Below, one piece after another: positions 43,436 through 53,045 of a DNA stretch of 64,000 bases. Position 1 is the first letter of the stretch, and every line of letters begins with the position of its first letter. The position numbers were made by a program, and so were the translations under genes. Source of the DNA: Sphingomonas sp. So64.6b (lineage in GTDB: Bacteria; Pseudomonadota; Alphaproteobacteria; Sphingomonadales; Sphingomonadaceae). Under the pieces are notes generated by a model. It worked only from the letters and a program-made list of their open reading frames with translations, did no database searches and was not told the DNA's origin. Location: NCBI RefSeq assembly GCF_014171475.1, contig NZ_CP048817.1:3782001-3846000 (forward strand), in the 5' to 3' direction.

Positions 43436-44644
43436 TCAACCAAGCGCGGCGAGCTTTTCCTCGGCCTGCGCGTCGAGCTCGGCGCGGCTCTTCTTTTCCG
43501 AAGCGGTCTTAAGCTGGCCGCAGGCCGCGTCGATATCGCGTCCGCGCGGCGTGCGCACGGGTGCCGAAATGCCGGCTTCGAAAATGATGTTGGAAAAGCT
43601 GCGGATCCGCTCCGGCGTCGAGCATTCGTACGGCGCGCCGGGCCAGGGATTGAACGGGATCAGATTGACCTTGGCCGGCAAGTCGTAGTGTTTGATCAGC
43701 CGGACCAACTCACGCGCCTCGGCGTCGCTGTCATTCTTGTCGCGGAGCATGACATATTCGAACGTGATGCGCCGCGCATTGTTGGCGCCGGGATAATCGG
43801 CACAGGCCTGAAGCAGTTCCTCGATGCCGTATTTGCGGTTGATCGGGACGATCTCGTCACGCACTTCCTTGGTCACGGCGTGAAGCGACACGGCGAGGTT
43901 GACGCCGATCTCGGTCCCCGCGCGCGCCATCATCGGCACCACGCCCGACGTCGACAGTGTGATGCGGCGCTTCGACAGCGCGATGCCGTCGCCGTCCATG
44001 ATCAGTTTCAGCGCGTCGCGCACCGCATCGAAATTATACAGCGGCTCGCCCATGCCCATCATCACGATGTTGGTCAGCATCCGCCCCTCGGGCTGGCTCG
44101 GCCATTCGCCAAGACCATCGCGCGCCAGCATGACCTGACCGACGATTTCCGCGGCAGTCAGGTTGCGCACAAGCCGCATCGTACCGGTATGGCAGAAACG
44201 GCAATTGAGCGTGCAGCCGACCTGCGACGATACGCACAAGGTGCCCCGATCGGCGTCGGGGATGAACACCATCTCGTAATCCTGGCCGTCATCCGAACGC
44301 AGCAGCCATTTGCGCGTCCCGTCGGTCGACACCTGCGCCTCGACCACTTGCGGACGGCTGATCACGAAACGTTGCGCGAGCCAGGGCTGCATCGTCTTCG
44401 AGATATCGGTCATCAGCGAAAAATCGGTGACGCCGCGATTGTAGATCCAGTGCCACAATTGCTTGGCGCGCAATTTCGCCTGTTTCGGCTCGAGCTGCGA
44501 CGTCTCCAGCGCCATGCGCAAGTCGAGCTTGGACAGGCCGAGCAAGTCGATTCGTCCATCGCTACGCGGCACGAAGCTGCGCGGCACGGGCACAGGGTCA
44601 ATGTGCCCGGGAATGGGCATGAGAGTCGTCGCGGTGTTCGGCAT
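43436..44644 (-). CDS. rlmN: 23S rRNA/tRNA adenine-C2 methyltransferase (radical SAM)
   Basis: About 402 residues. Methylates C2 of A2503 in 23S rRNA and A37 of some tRNAs. Radical-SAM cluster Cys144/148/151 (CTLNCRFC), [41 protein letters not shown], the YVMLRDKND block and [18 protein letters not shown] with the methyl-carrying Cys. Start uncertain: ATG 44644 ([13 protein letters not shown]) matches homologues; ATGs at 44653, 44683 and 44707 also possible. Confidence 0.93.
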   Translation of the reverse strand: MPNTATTLMPIPGHIDPVPVPRSFVPRSDGRIDLLGLSKLDLRMALETSQLEPKQAKLRAKQLWHWIYNRGVTDFSLMTDISKTMQPWLAQRFVISRPQVVEAQVSTDGTRKWLLRSDDGQDYEMVFIPDADRGTLCVSSQVGCTLNCRFCHTGTMRLVRNLTAAEIVGQVMLARDGLGEWPSQPEGRMLTNIVMMGMGEPLYNFDAVRDALKLIMDGDGIALSKRRITLSTSGVVPMMARAGTEIGVNLAVSLHAVTKEVRDEIVPINRKYGIEELLQACADYPGANNARRITFEYVMLRDKNDSDAEARELVRLIKHYDLPAKVNLIPFNPWPGAPYECSTPERIRSFSNIIFEAGISAPVRTPRGRDIDAACGQLKTASEKKSRAELDAQAEEKLAALG

Positions 44645-44716
44645 GCCCGCCATGTAGTCGAAAACACGATGGATTTCCAGCATGCGCCCGACGCCCCGCA
44701 ACGACACCGTCCGGCA

Positions 44717-45655
44717 TCAGCGATCGATACAGCCCAGCGCCGTCAGCGTAGCAGCCACTGCCCGATCAAGCGGCGTGTGCGGCTCCGGTCCGATCGCGGC
44801 GATCAGGGCGGCATTGTCCAGCCTGACGGGGTGCTCCCAAAAGGACCGCATCTCGATCATTTCGCGCATCGTCGGATTGAACGGCGCGATCAGCGGCAAC
44901 AAGGCCCATGGCATGCGTGACGGCTTGATGTCTGGCTTTCCCGCCGCACGAGCGATGGCGCGCGTGATCGCGGTGCCGTCACCATCCCAGGTTCCGGCGA
45001 AATGATAGCGCGCCAGATCGGGCAACGACGCTTCGATGTTCAGCAACCGGGCAAATGCCTCGCCGACATCGGGCAGATACGCCCAGGCATGTCCCACCCC
45101 GCGTTTGCCGGGATGAAGGATCGACCGCACCGGCTTGCCGGGTTTGACAAGCCCTTGTGAAAACCAGTTATTTCCCGGCCGCGGCCCGAAGAAGTCGCCG
45201 GCGCGCAGGATGATCGCCCGAACACCCGACTCGGCGATACGCCGTTCCATCGCGATGCGGATCGCGCCCTTGCGCGTGAAGGCGTGCTGCGGTGAATCGG
45301 GTAGCGCCACCGGCGTGGCGTGCGGGTCGTAATTATAGATCGTGCCCGGCAAAGCGAGCCGTGCGCCGGTGGCTCGCGCCGCGGCGATGCTGTTGTCGAG
45401 CATCGGGAGGACTAGCTTTTCCCAGTCGCGATAGCCCGGCGGATTGACCGCATGGACGATCGCGTCCGCATCACGTGCCGCCTGCATCACCGCATCTGCG
45501 TCGAGCGCATCGCCTTGCACCCATTCGATTCCGTCGCCCGTTGCCGGCACGCGCCGGGCAAGTCCGCGCACCCGCCAGCCATGGGCGAGCAAGGCTCGTG
45601 CGGTTTCACCGCCTACGCCGCCGGTCGCACCCAATACCAACACTGTGTTCGTCAT
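44717..45655 (-). CDS. NAD(P)-binding epimerase/reductase-like protein
   Basis: 312 residues, atypical SDR. NTVLVLGATGGVGGETARALLAHGWRVRGLAR is the Rossmann loop; HAVNPPGYRDWEKLVLPMLDNSIAAARATGARLALPGTIYNYDP lacks the classical YxxxK spacing, as in other atypical SDRs. Substrate unknown. ATG 45655 follows GGAG. The gene diverges from a LysR regulator (87 bp apart), its likely controller. Confidence 0.8.
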   Translation of the reverse strand: MTNTVLVLGATGGVGGETARALLAHGWRVRGLARRVPATGDGIEWVQGDALDADAVMQAARDADAIVHAVNPPGYRDWEKLVLPMLDNSIAAARATGARLALPGTIYNYDPHATPVALPDSPQHAFTRKGAIRIAMERRIAESGVRAIILRAGDFFGPRPGNNWFSQGLVKPGKPVRSILHPGKRGVGHAWAYLPDVGEAFARLLNIEASLPDLARYHFAGTWDGDGTAITRAIARAAGKPDIKPSRMPWALLPLIAPFNPTMREMIEMRSFWEHPVRLDNAALIAAIGPEPHTPLDRAVAATLTALGCIDR

Positions 45656-45698
45656 GATTGTCTCCATCGCTTGATGACGACGATATCGGTCAGCGATT

Positions 45699-45719
45699 GC
45701 TCAAAATAAATTGTCGAGC
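45699..45719. promoter_or_regulatory. LysR-type binding site candidate
   Basis: GCTC-N13-GAGC, containing a T-N11-A core, in the 87-bp divergent gap. The arms and the AT-rich middle fit the LysR box style. Confidence 0.5.
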
Positions 45720-45742
45720 TTTGACCATCGGCCTATCATAAA

Positions 45743-46693
45743 ATGATGAGCAATGATTTCGCAGGCGAGGATGATTGGGAACGCCACCGCGCCTTTTTGG
45801 CGGTGCTGCAGGGCGGCAGCCTGTCGGCGGCGGCGCGGATGCTCGCGCTGGCGCAACCCACGGTCCGGCGCCGGATCGCCGAGCTCGAACACCGGCTCGG
45901 CGTGGCGCTGTTCACGCGCGCGCCCGACGGGTTGCGGCCGACCGACGCTGCCCTTTCCTTGCGCGAGCCCGCCGAAGCGATGGCAATCGCCGCCGCCGCC
46001 TTTGCCCGTGCCGCGCAGAATCGCGAGGGCGAGGTCGCCGGGCTGGTGCGCATCTCGGCGAGCGACGTGATCGCCATCGAAGTGTTGCCGCCGATCCTCG
46101 CCGAGCTGCGCCGGCGCCATCCGGCGCTGACCATCATGCTGTCGCCCAGCAACCGGAACGAGGATTTGCTGCGGCGCGAAGCCGATATCGCCGTGCGAAT
46201 GGTGCGGCCTGCCCAGGATGCGCTGGTCGCACGACGCATCGGGGCGATCGAGCTCGGGCTCCATGCGCATACCGACCTGCTCGGCGGACGCCCGTTGCCC
46301 CAAACGCTCGATGATGTACGGGCGATCGGCCTGATCGGGGTCGAGACCGACAATGCGGTGCTGCGCGGTTTGCGTGCGCAAGGCATCATGTTCACGCCGG
46401 TCGACTTCGCCTTTCGCACCGACAGCGACGTGGCGCAGTTCGCCGCAATTCGCGCCGGAATGGGCATCGGCGTGTGTCAGGTACCGCTCGCCGCGCATTA
46501 TCCCGCCCTGATTCGCGTATTACCCGACGCGTTCAGCATCGATCTCGACACCTGGGTCGTGATGCATGAGGATTTGCGGACATCGACACCGGTACGGGCG
46601 GCATTCGACGCGCTTGTCGCCGGGCTCGACGCCTATCTCGCACAACCCAGCGACGCGGCATCGATCGCGGTCGCGGCACCGCGCAGCGCATAG
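45743..46693 (+). CDS. LysR-family transcriptional regulator
   Basis: 316 residues. N-terminal winged HTH HRAFLAVLQGGSLSAAARMLALAQPTVRRRIAELEHRLGVALFTRAPDGLRPTDAAL (residues 14-70), followed by a periplasmic-binding-like effector domain. Acts on the divergent epimerase-like gene, by position. ATG 45743 or 45746; no strong ribosome site visible. The 3' end overlaps the convergent IalB-like gene by 61 bp, including the tail AVAAPRSA. Confidence 0.88.
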   Translation: MMSNDFAGEDDWERHRAFLAVLQGGSLSAAARMLALAQPTVRRRIAELEHRLGVALFTRAPDGLRPTDAALSLREPAEAMAIAAAAFARAAQNREGEVAGLVRISASDVIAIEVLPPILAELRRRHPALTIMLSPSNRNEDLLRREADIAVRMVRPAQDALVARRIGAIELGLHAHTDLLGGRPLPQTLDDVRAIGLIGVETDNAVLRGLRAQGIMFTPVDFAFRTDSDVAQFAAIRAGMGIGVCQVPLAAHYPALIRVLPDAFSIDLDTWVVMHEDLRTSTPVRAAFDALVAGLDAYLAQPSDAASIAVAAPRSA

Positions 46694-47109
46694 ACATCGG
46701 CGAACGGCGCGCCGGTCTTGCTCAATGTCTCGACGCTCATGCTGCGGCCCGACCGGATCGCCGCGACGACCGCAGCGTCGGTGCGTTTGTCGGGCGCCCA
46801 GGCATCGGCGCTGCCGGCGACCAGCGCGAAGCGGCGCTCGCCGACCGACAGCGTGACGCGCGCGCGCGGATCGCGTTCACGGCTGAGGCGGATATGGAGC
46901 TGGTTGCGCGCGCCCTGACCCGGCCAGGTCGCGATGCTCGCAAAGGGCCGCCAGCGCGATGCTCCGCCCGACGCGACCGGCTGGGCGATCGCATAGCAGC
47001 GCCGTGGCGATGGGTCGGTGAAGGCGCCCCAGCGATCGAATATGCCAAGCGATTCGCGGGCCACAGCCGGCCCGGCGACCAGCGCGAGCAGCAGCAGCGC
47101 GCGCTTCAT
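46633..47109 (-). CDS. Exported IalB-like (invasion-associated locus B) protein
   Basis: 158 residues with signal peptide (LLLLALVAGPAVARES). The remainder, SPRRCYAIAQPV ... HIRLSRERDPRARVTLSVGERRFALVAGSADAWAPDKRTDAAVVAAIRSGRSMSVETLSKTG, resembles the IalB family found in alphaproteobacterial periplasm. Two Cys (RRCYAI and the terminal LGCAR) could form a disulphide. Coupled by ATGA to the upstream histidine phosphatase. Its 3' end overlaps lysR. Confidence 0.7.
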   Translation of the reverse strand: MKRALLLLALVAGPAVARESLGIFDRWGAFTDPSPRRCYAIAQPVASGGASRWRPFASIATWPGQGARNQLHIRLSRERDPRARVTLSVGERRFALVAGSADAWAPDKRTDAAVVAAIRSGRSMSVETLSKTGAPFADVYALRGAATAIDAASLGCAR

Positions 47110-47762
47110 GCCGGGGCGTGGCCAGTGCCAAGGTGCACGACCGACTCGATGCCATGCTCGATCTTGACCACCGACCCTTGCGGCAATCCGGGCAAGGCGG
47201 GGGCACCGAAGCCGGTGATCTCATCCGCACCGGTCATCACGCCGCGCAGCACCCGGCTGGAAATGCCATGCATGATGACCAGCCGGTCGCCCGGATCATG
47301 ATCGGTGTCGCCGAGCCAGCCGCCGACCCGCGTCGCGATCTGATGATAGAGTTCGCCATCGGGCGAGGAGATCAACAGGCCCGATGCGGAATCGAACACC
47401 GGGCCGACCTCGGCAATCACATCGGCATAATAACGGCCGCCCCAGCCGCCCATACCGATTTCGACCAGGCGCTGATCGGTCTGCGCGCCGTGCCAGTCGA
47501 GTTCGAGATGCTCGGCGATCACTGCCAGGGTCTGCAGCGCGCGGCCGGTCGGCGAGGCCCACAAAGTCAATGCCGGTTTCGGCCCCAATTCCGCCCGCAA
47601 CGCCCGGCCCATTTCATCCGCCTGGGCGAATCCGGCGCGAGTCAGCGGCGTGTGCGGGTGATCCCCCTGCATTCTTTGCGCGGCGTTGAACACGGTTTCG
47701 CCGTGCCGCGCGATAAAGTCCCTGCCGAGTCTCCTCGGGCGCTGATCTGCCTTGGAAGTCAT
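47106..47762 (-). CDS. Histidine phosphatase-superfamily protein (phosphoglycerate mutase-like)
   Basis: 218 residues. Catalytic signature ARHGETVFNAAQRMQGDHPHTPLTRAGFAQA with the phospho-acceptor His20, LWASPTGRALQTLAVIAEHL, DQRLVEIGMGGWGGR with the acid Glu, and the second His in LVIMHGISSRVLRG. Substrate unknown (alpha-ribazole phosphate, phosphoglycerate and others occur in the family). Overlaps the IalB-like gene by 4 bp. Confidence 0.88.
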   Translation of the reverse strand: MTSKADQRPRRLGRDFIARHGETVFNAAQRMQGDHPHTPLTRAGFAQADEMGRALRAELGPKPALTLWASPTGRALQTLAVIAEHLELDWHGAQTDQRLVEIGMGGWGGRYYADVIAEVGPVFDSASGLLISSPDGELYHQIATRVGGWLGDTDHDPGDRLVIMHGISSRVLRGVMTGADEITGFGAPALPGLPQGSVVKIEHGIESVVHLGTGHAPA

Positions 47763-47902
47763 GCCCCGCCATTCAACCCCGTGTGGCGCAAAAGCAACGG
47801 TTTTCCTTGTTTATCTGAGGTTCATGCAACTTCGAATGGGCTCACCTATTTGAGCATCCCCGTCCGAGTTTTGGGGGCGGGAACGACCAATGGAGTATGG
47901 TT

Positions 47903-48568
47903 ATGCGTAAGTTTGTTCTCACCGCCGCCGCCAGCGCACTGGCGCTGGGTATCGCCGCCCCCGCTTTCGCGCAGGACGCCCCCGCCGATGTCACCTTCAC
48001 CGGCCCGCGCGTCGGCGTGATCCTTGGCTATGACAAGCTTCAGCCCGGTAGCGGGCCCAATTCCGATATCGACAGCGATCGCAAGGCCGACGGCCTCGTC
48101 TATGGCGGCGACATCGGTTACGACGTTGCGCTTGGCAGCCTGGTCGTCGGCGCCGAAGGCGAAATCACCGGATCGACCTCCAAGGTCACCAACAACCCGC
48201 TCGACGCGGCCGCTCTCGGCTATGGCCGGGTCAAGTCGGGACGCGACTTGTATGCCGGTGTTCGCGTCGGCTTCCTCGCCGCACCGAGCACGTTGATCTA
48301 TGCCAAGGGTGGCTACACCAATGGCCGACTCGATCTGGTCGCCAGCGATGGTACGACCACGACCGGCCAGCATTTCAACCTTGACGGTTATCGTCTGGGT
48401 GCCGGTGTCGAGCAGTCGATCGGCAGCAACACCTATGCGAAGGTCGAGTATCGCTACTCGAATTATGGCAATGCGCGATTCGAATATGCGAATGGCGCGA
48501 ACACCAATAATTTCGATGTCGATACCGACCGGCATCAGATCGCGGTCGGCGTCGGCTACCGCTTCTGA
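47903..48568 (+). CDS. Outer-membrane beta-barrel protein (Omp25/OprF-like small porin)
   Basis: 221 residues. Signal peptide ends at AAPAFAQ, followed by eight predicted amphipathic strands (GPRVGVILGYDKL ... YGGDIGYDVAL, DLYAGVRVGFLA, TLIYAKGGYTNG, YRLGAGVEQSIG, AKVEYRYSNYG, HQIAVGVGYRF) ending with the C-terminal Phe needed for outer-membrane assembly. ATG 47903 chosen (GGAG upstream; a second ATG at 47897). Followed by a strong terminator. Confidence 0.88.
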   Translation: MRKFVLTAAASALALGIAAPAFAQDAPADVTFTGPRVGVILGYDKLQPGSGPNSDIDSDRKADGLVYGGDIGYDVALGSLVVGAEGEITGSTSKVTNNPLDAAALGYGRVKSGRDLYAGVRVGFLAAPSTLIYAKGGYTNGRLDLVASDGTTTTGQHFNLDGYRLGAGVEQSIGSNTYAKVEYRYSNYGNARFEYANGANTNNFDVDTDRHQIAVGVGYRF

Positions 48569-48608
48569 GACGAACGCCCGATTTAGGGCCGAAAACTAGT
48601 CTCTATCT

Positions 48609-48638
48609 AGGGCCGGAGCGCTTGCTCCGGCCCTTTTT
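48609..48638 (+). terminator. Rho-independent terminator after the beta-barrel gene
   Basis: AGGGCCGGAGC (48609-48619) pairs with GCTCCGGCCCT (48624-48634) around a GCTT loop, followed by TTTT. Ideal intrinsic terminator. Confidence 0.92.
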
Positions 48639-48724
48639 ATCGTTAAGGAAAGGAGACGGCTAATTGCCCCCGGCTGTTGACGCTCGGTGGGAAGGAAATT
48701 GGGCGGCGGCCCGGGGGATTTACG

Positions 48725-49837
48725 ATGAAGGCGACGATCGAACGCGCGACTCTGTTGAAGGGCCTCAGCCACGTCCAGTCGGTGGTCGAGCGGCGCAACA
48801 CCATTCCGATCCTGTCGAACGTCCTGCTCGAGGCGACCGCCGAAGGCGGCCTCAAGCTGATGGCGACCGATCTGGACCTGCAGATCAACGAGACCGTGGC
48901 GGCCGCGGTCGACCAGCCCGGTGCGACCACCGTGTCGGCGCACACTCTGTTCGACATTGCGCGCAAACTGCCCGAAGGCAGCCAGGTCAGCCTCGCCGCG
49001 GCCGAGGGCAAGCTGACGATCATGGCGGGCCGCGCCAAGTTCCAGCTCGGCACCCTGCCGCGCGACGATTTCCCTGTGATCGCGGAAGGCGAACTGCCGG
49101 TCAGCTTCGAACTGCCCGCCGAAACGCTCAAGCAGATCATCGACAAGACGCGCTTTGCGATCTCGACCGAAGAGACGCGTTATTATCTCAACGGCATTTT
49201 CTGGCACGTGTCGGATGATCCGCTGCCCGTGCTCAAGGCCGCCGCGACCGACGGCCATCGGCTCGCCCGCGTAACCATGCCGCGACCCGACGGCGCCGAA
49301 GGCATGCCCGACGTGATCATCCCGCGTAAATGCATCGCCGAACTGCGCAAGCTGCTCGAGGAGATTGACGGCTCGGTCGGCGTGTCGCTCTCGCCGACCA
49401 AGATTCGTTTCGATCTCGGCCAGGCATTGCTGACCTCGAAGCTGATCGACGGCACCTTCCCCGATTACAGTCGCGTCATTCCGACCGGCAACGACAAGAT
49501 CCTCAAGATCGACCCGCGCAGCTTTGAGGAGGGTGTCGACCGCGTCTCGACCATCGCCACGGAAAAGACTCGTGCGGTGAAGATGGCGCTCGACCGCGAC
49601 AAGATCACCCTGTCGGTGACCAGCCCTGAAAACGGTACCGCTGCGGAAGAGGTCCCGGGCGAATATGCTTCGATGGGCTTCGAAATCGGCTTCAACAGCC
49701 GTTACCTGCTCGACATTCTCGGTCAGCTGCATGGCGACACGATCGAGGTCCACCTTGCCGATGCCGCCGCCCCGACGCTGATCCGCGAGAATGACAAATC
49801 ATCGGCGCTCTACGTGCTGATGCCGATGCGCGTTTGA
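48725..49837 (+). CDS. dnaN: DNA polymerase III beta sliding clamp
   Basis: 370 residues; three consecutive clamp folds. MKATIERATLLKGLSHVQSVVERRNTIPILSNVLLEA, LKLMATDLDLQI, IDKTRFAISTEETRYYLNGIFWH, ATDGHRLARV, FPDYSRVIP and the terminal YVLMPMRV are family-conserved. Forms a ring on DNA that holds the polymerase. ATG 48725 sits just after GGGGGA; the frame opens earlier at 48677. recF is 3.4 kb downstream and gyrB 6.2 kb, all plus strand, but dnaA is not in the window. Confidence 0.97.
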   Translation: MKATIERATLLKGLSHVQSVVERRNTIPILSNVLLEATAEGGLKLMATDLDLQINETVAAAVDQPGATTVSAHTLFDIARKLPEGSQVSLAAAEGKLTIMAGRAKFQLGTLPRDDFPVIAEGELPVSFELPAETLKQIIDKTRFAISTEETRYYLNGIFWHVSDDPLPVLKAAATDGHRLARVTMPRPDGAEGMPDVIIPRKCIAELRKLLEEIDGSVGVSLSPTKIRFDLGQALLTSKLIDGTFPDYSRVIPTGNDKILKIDPRSFEEGVDRVSTIATEKTRAVKMALDRDKITLSVTSPENGTAAEEVPGEYASMGFEIGFNSRYLLDILGQLHGDTIEVHLADAAAPTLIRENDKSSALYVLMPMRV

Positions 49838-49920
49838 TGCGGGATACGATCCACGGCATCGTCCTGTTGTGGATGAGGTGTTGACCGTCCAATGCCCAGC
49901 AAAATGACTGGGTTGTCCTT

Positions 49921-51480
49921 ATGCCTGCCGCGCCGATGAACGATCGTTCCGCACCGAACTGGCATGCATCATTGCTCGATCGACTTTCGACGCCGCTCGG
50001 CGCGGCATGCCTGTGCCTGTTCGTCGCACTCGCGGCGCGCGCGGTGCAATTTGGCAACCCGGTCATCCATGTCGATGACCAGTTCTACCTCTTTGTCGGC
50101 GACCGGATGTGGCAAGGCGCGATGCCGTATCGCGACATCTGGGATCGCAAGCCGGTCGGTCTGTTCCTGATCTTCGCCGCGATTCGGGCGCTCGGCGGCG
50201 AAGGCGTCGTCCAGTATCAACTGGTCGCGACCGCTTTTGCCCTATCGACCGCGCTCGTCATCCGCACCATCGCCCGCCGCATCGCCGGTCCACGCGGCGC
50301 GACCGCCGCGGCGGTCATCTACCTGACCGCGCTCGGCATATCGGGCGGCGATGGCGGGCAGTCGCCGGTATTCTACAACCTGCCGGTCGCGCTTGCGGTA
50401 TTGGCGACGCTGGCGGCGGTGGCGCGGGAACGCTTCGATAGCCGCGCCATGATGCTCGGCTCGGCAGCGATGCTGCTGATGGGGATCGCGATCCAGATCA
50501 AATATACGGTGTTGTTCGAGGGTGGTTTTCTGGGCCTGGTGCTGTTGTGGCGCGCGCACCGTTCCGGGCATGGTTGGGCCGCCATATCGACGCTCGCGCT
50601 GGGATGGATGATCCTCGGCCTCGCCCCGACCGGTCTGGCCTGGGGATATTTCGCCGCGGCCGGCCTTGGCCCCGATTTTGTCTACGCCAATTTCACTTCG
50701 ATCTTCGACCGTCGCAAGGAACCGGTCGACGTCGTGCTGGGTCGGCTTGCCGCGATCGCCATCCGTCTCGCGCCGCTATCGATCGCGGCATGGTTTGGCA
50801 TCGCCGGCGCGCGGCAACGCAATCCCGACGAAACCGCGATCCTGTCGCTTTCGCGACACGTGATTACGGGTTGGACGCTGACCGCGGTTGGCGCGGTGCT
50901 GTTGTTCGGCAGTTATTTCGATCATTACGCATTGCCGTTGCTCGTGCCGCTGACGGTCGCGGCTGCGCCGTTGCTCGGCGATCCCCACTCGGGCATTGCG
51001 CTGATCATCCGCGATCGCAGACGCACAATCTCTATCGCCGCGTTCCTCATCATCGCGACCAGCATCGTCACGATCTCCACCTCGGCGCGGTTCCGCAAGG
51101 AGCGCGGCACCGGACCGGAAGTGCGGGCGATGGCGGCCTATCTGAAACCGCGATTGAAGGATTGCCTGTTCATCTACGAAGGCGACGTCATCCTCTACAT
51201 GATGACCAAAAGCTGCCTGCCGACGCGTTGGCCATTCCCGGACCATCTCAACAACAAACGCGAAGTCGGCGCGATCGGCGTCGATGTGATGACCGAAGTG
51301 CGGCGGATCATGGCCAAGCGCCCGACCTATGTCGTGTCGCGCGACGCGCCGCAGAGCAAATCCTACGTCGCCGGATGGGACGAGATGCAGACCATCCTCG
51401 CGCGCGATTATCGCCAGGCCGCGCGGTGGCGGGTCGGTCCCGGCTATCGGATTATCTACGAGCGCCTGCCGGGACATTGA
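49921..51480 (+). CDS. Polytopic membrane protein, GT-C/ArnT (glycosyltransferase 39)-like
   Basis: 519 residues, about ten TM segments. The first loop is HVDDQFYLFVGDRMWQGAMPYRDIWDRKPVGLFLIFA, with the acidic DD and the PYRDxWDxKPVG motif typical of bacterial GT39-type lipid-linked sugar transferases. A soluble C-terminal part follows (PEVRAMAAYLKPRLKDCLFIYEGD ...). Target glycan unknown. Start ATG 49921 or 49936; no ribosome site stands out. Sits between dnaN and the COQ4 gene without functional link. Confidence 0.78.
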   Translation: MPAAPMNDRSAPNWHASLLDRLSTPLGAACLCLFVALAARAVQFGNPVIHVDDQFYLFVGDRMWQGAMPYRDIWDRKPVGLFLIFAAIRALGGEGVVQYQLVATAFALSTALVIRTIARRIAGPRGATAAAVIYLTALGISGGDGGQSPVFYNLPVALAVLATLAAVARERFDSRAMMLGSAAMLLMGIAIQIKYTVLFEGGFLGLVLLWRAHRSGHGWAAISTLALGWMILGLAPTGLAWGYFAAAGLGPDFVYANFTSIFDRRKEPVDVVLGRLAAIAIRLAPLSIAAWFGIAGARQRNPDETAILSLSRHVITGWTLTAVGAVLLFGSYFDHYALPLLVPLTVAAAPLLGDPHSGIALIIRDRRRTISIAAFLIIATSIVTISTSARFRKERGTGPEVRAMAAYLKPRLKDCLFIYEGDVILYMMTKSCLPTRWPFPDHLNNKREVGAIGVDVMTEVRRIMAKRPTYVVSRDAPQSKSYVAGWDEMQTILARDYRQAARWRVGPGYRIIYERLPGH

Positions 51481-51531
51481 CATGCGACACTCCGACCTCT
51501 ACTAACACTATTGTCAGTAAGGATCGATTCG

Positions 51532-52326
51532 ATGGCAAAGCTTCCCCCCTTTCCCGGAACCACCGGTCGTCGCGACTGGCGCACCGCATTCGATGCGATC
51601 CGCAAGCTGCTCTCCAATGGAGACGACACGACGCAGGTTTTCCGCATCATGCGGGCGCTGAACGTCGGCAATGCGCCGATGAACTATGCGCGCTTCATCG
51701 CCACCGAAGAAGGTGGCCGGATGGCCTACGAACGAGTCGAACTGGCGCAGCGTTTCACCGACAAGGCATTCGTCGCGAGTTTCGCGCCGGGCACGGTCGG
51801 TGCGGCCTATCGCAATTTCCTCGAGACCACCGGCTATTCGGCTGACGGCCTGGCCGAGATCAGCAAGATCAACCGCGAAGAAGACATGCCGCACCCTTAT
51901 GCCTGGTTCGGTCGGCGAGTGCGCGACACGCACGACATCTGGCACGTGCTGACCGGTTACAAGGCCGACGAAAGCCTGGGCGAAGCGGCGTTGGTCGCGT
52001 TTTCCTATGCTCAGGTCGGCGGGCTCGGCTGGGCATTCATCGGCGGCGCGGCGGCGCTCAAGAGCCTCAAGGTCACCGGCGGCACATTGTTTGCCCGGGC
52101 CGTATGGGAAGGCTATCGTAACGGCCGCAAGGCGAAATGGATTTCCGGCGAGGATTATCTGACGCTGCTGCACGAGCCGATCGACGCGGTGCGGGCGCGG
52201 CTCAACATCGTGACGCCGACCGCCTATCTGCACGCGCAACGCGAACTGGGCGCCGAACTGGCGTCTTATCTCAGTGCGTCGAAGGCGGACAAAGCGGCGC
52301 CCGCACCGGAGCGGGCAGCCGCCTGA
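51532..52326 (+). CDS. COQ4-family ubiquinone biosynthesis protein
   Basis: 264 residues. Homologue of eukaryotic Coq4, required for assembly or catalysis in ubiquinone synthesis. The Zn motif HDxxHx11E is intact at RDTHDIWHVLTGYKADESLGE (His134, Asp135, His138, Glu150). ALNVGNAPMNYARFIATEEGGRMAYERVEL and VGGLGWAFIGGAAALKS are also family blocks. ATG 51532 follows AAGGA. The C-terminal 20 residues are Ala/Lys-rich. Confidence 0.88.
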   Translation: MAKLPPFPGTTGRRDWRTAFDAIRKLLSNGDDTTQVFRIMRALNVGNAPMNYARFIATEEGGRMAYERVELAQRFTDKAFVASFAPGTVGAAYRNFLETTGYSADGLAEISKINREEDMPHPYAWFGRRVRDTHDIWHVLTGYKADESLGEAALVAFSYAQVGGLGWAFIGGAAALKSLKVTGGTLFARAVWEGYRNGRKAKWISGEDYLTLLHEPIDAVRARLNIVTPTAYLHAQRELGAELASYLSASKADKAAPAPERAAA

Positions 52327-52336
52327 AGCCGTTGTT

Positions 52337-52903
52337 TCACTCCCGCTCGGGTACCGGCACGTTGAAGCCGTTGAGCGTCATCGACACCAGCGCATAAAGA
52401 CCGACGAGATAGATCAGCTCGTTCGCCCCATGCTGACCAAAGGTGTCGACGGCGAGCCGATAACATGGCTCGGGCAGCACACCGCCATTGACCAGCGCGA
52501 AGGCGACATCATAGGCGACGCTTTCTGTGTCGCTCAGGTCGACCGGCTTGATGTTCGCACATAGTTCGGACAACCGCCGGGGCGGCATCTTTTCGCGCTC
52601 CGCAACGGCGATGTGCGCGTAAATCTCATAGGCCGCGTCGAAATGCGCGCCTGTGACCAGGATCGCGACCTGCCGCGCGCTATCAGGCAAGGCCGCCTGC
52701 ATCGACATCGCCTTGGTCAGATCCCACACCGCTTTGCCGATCACCGGTTCGTGCAACCACGGATTCCACGGGCCGATCAGCGCGCCGTCTGCGTCCACAG
52801 TCTTGAAGTCATTGAAGTTGGACGCGATTCCCGCTTTCATATCGTCGTAAAGCGGCTTCTGGGCATCGGTCAGGTCGGCGGGCGGGATGAGCGGCAGGCG
52901 CAT
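52337..52903 (-). CDS. Carboxymuconolactone decarboxylase-family protein
   Basis: 188 residues. MRLPLIPPADLTDAQKPLYDDM start; GPWNPWLHEPVIGKAVWDLTKAMSMQAALPDSARQVAILVTGAHFDAAYEIYAHIAVAEREKM contains the CMD/AhpD fold with its His. A redox CxxC is not evident, so it is probably not an AhpD peroxidase. Function unknown. ATG 52903 with GGAG before it; the frame extends to 53011. Convergent with coq4. Confidence 0.82.
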   Translation of the reverse strand: MRLPLIPPADLTDAQKPLYDDMKAGIASNFNDFKTVDADGALIGPWNPWLHEPVIGKAVWDLTKAMSMQAALPDSARQVAILVTGAHFDAAYEIYAHIAVAEREKMPPRRLSELCANIKPVDLSDTESVAYDVAFALVNGGVLPEPCYRLAVDTFGQHGANELIYLVGLYALVSMTLNGFNVPVPERE

Positions 52904-53045
52904 GGAATTCTCCGGCTGTATCGCGATGGACAGATCACGGTTCCCGCGCGATGGCGCCGGAGCGATTGACGATCGCTTTCGTTCCATCAGCACTGCGTGC
53001 GAAAATCGCACCCGCGATTGCGTTTCGCGCTAAGGCTTTGATTGG

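Noticed and set aside
48600..49920. Chromosome origin near dnaN
   Set aside because: Only one DnaA-like box and no AT-rich unwinding region; in alphaproteobacteria the origin often lies elsewhere.
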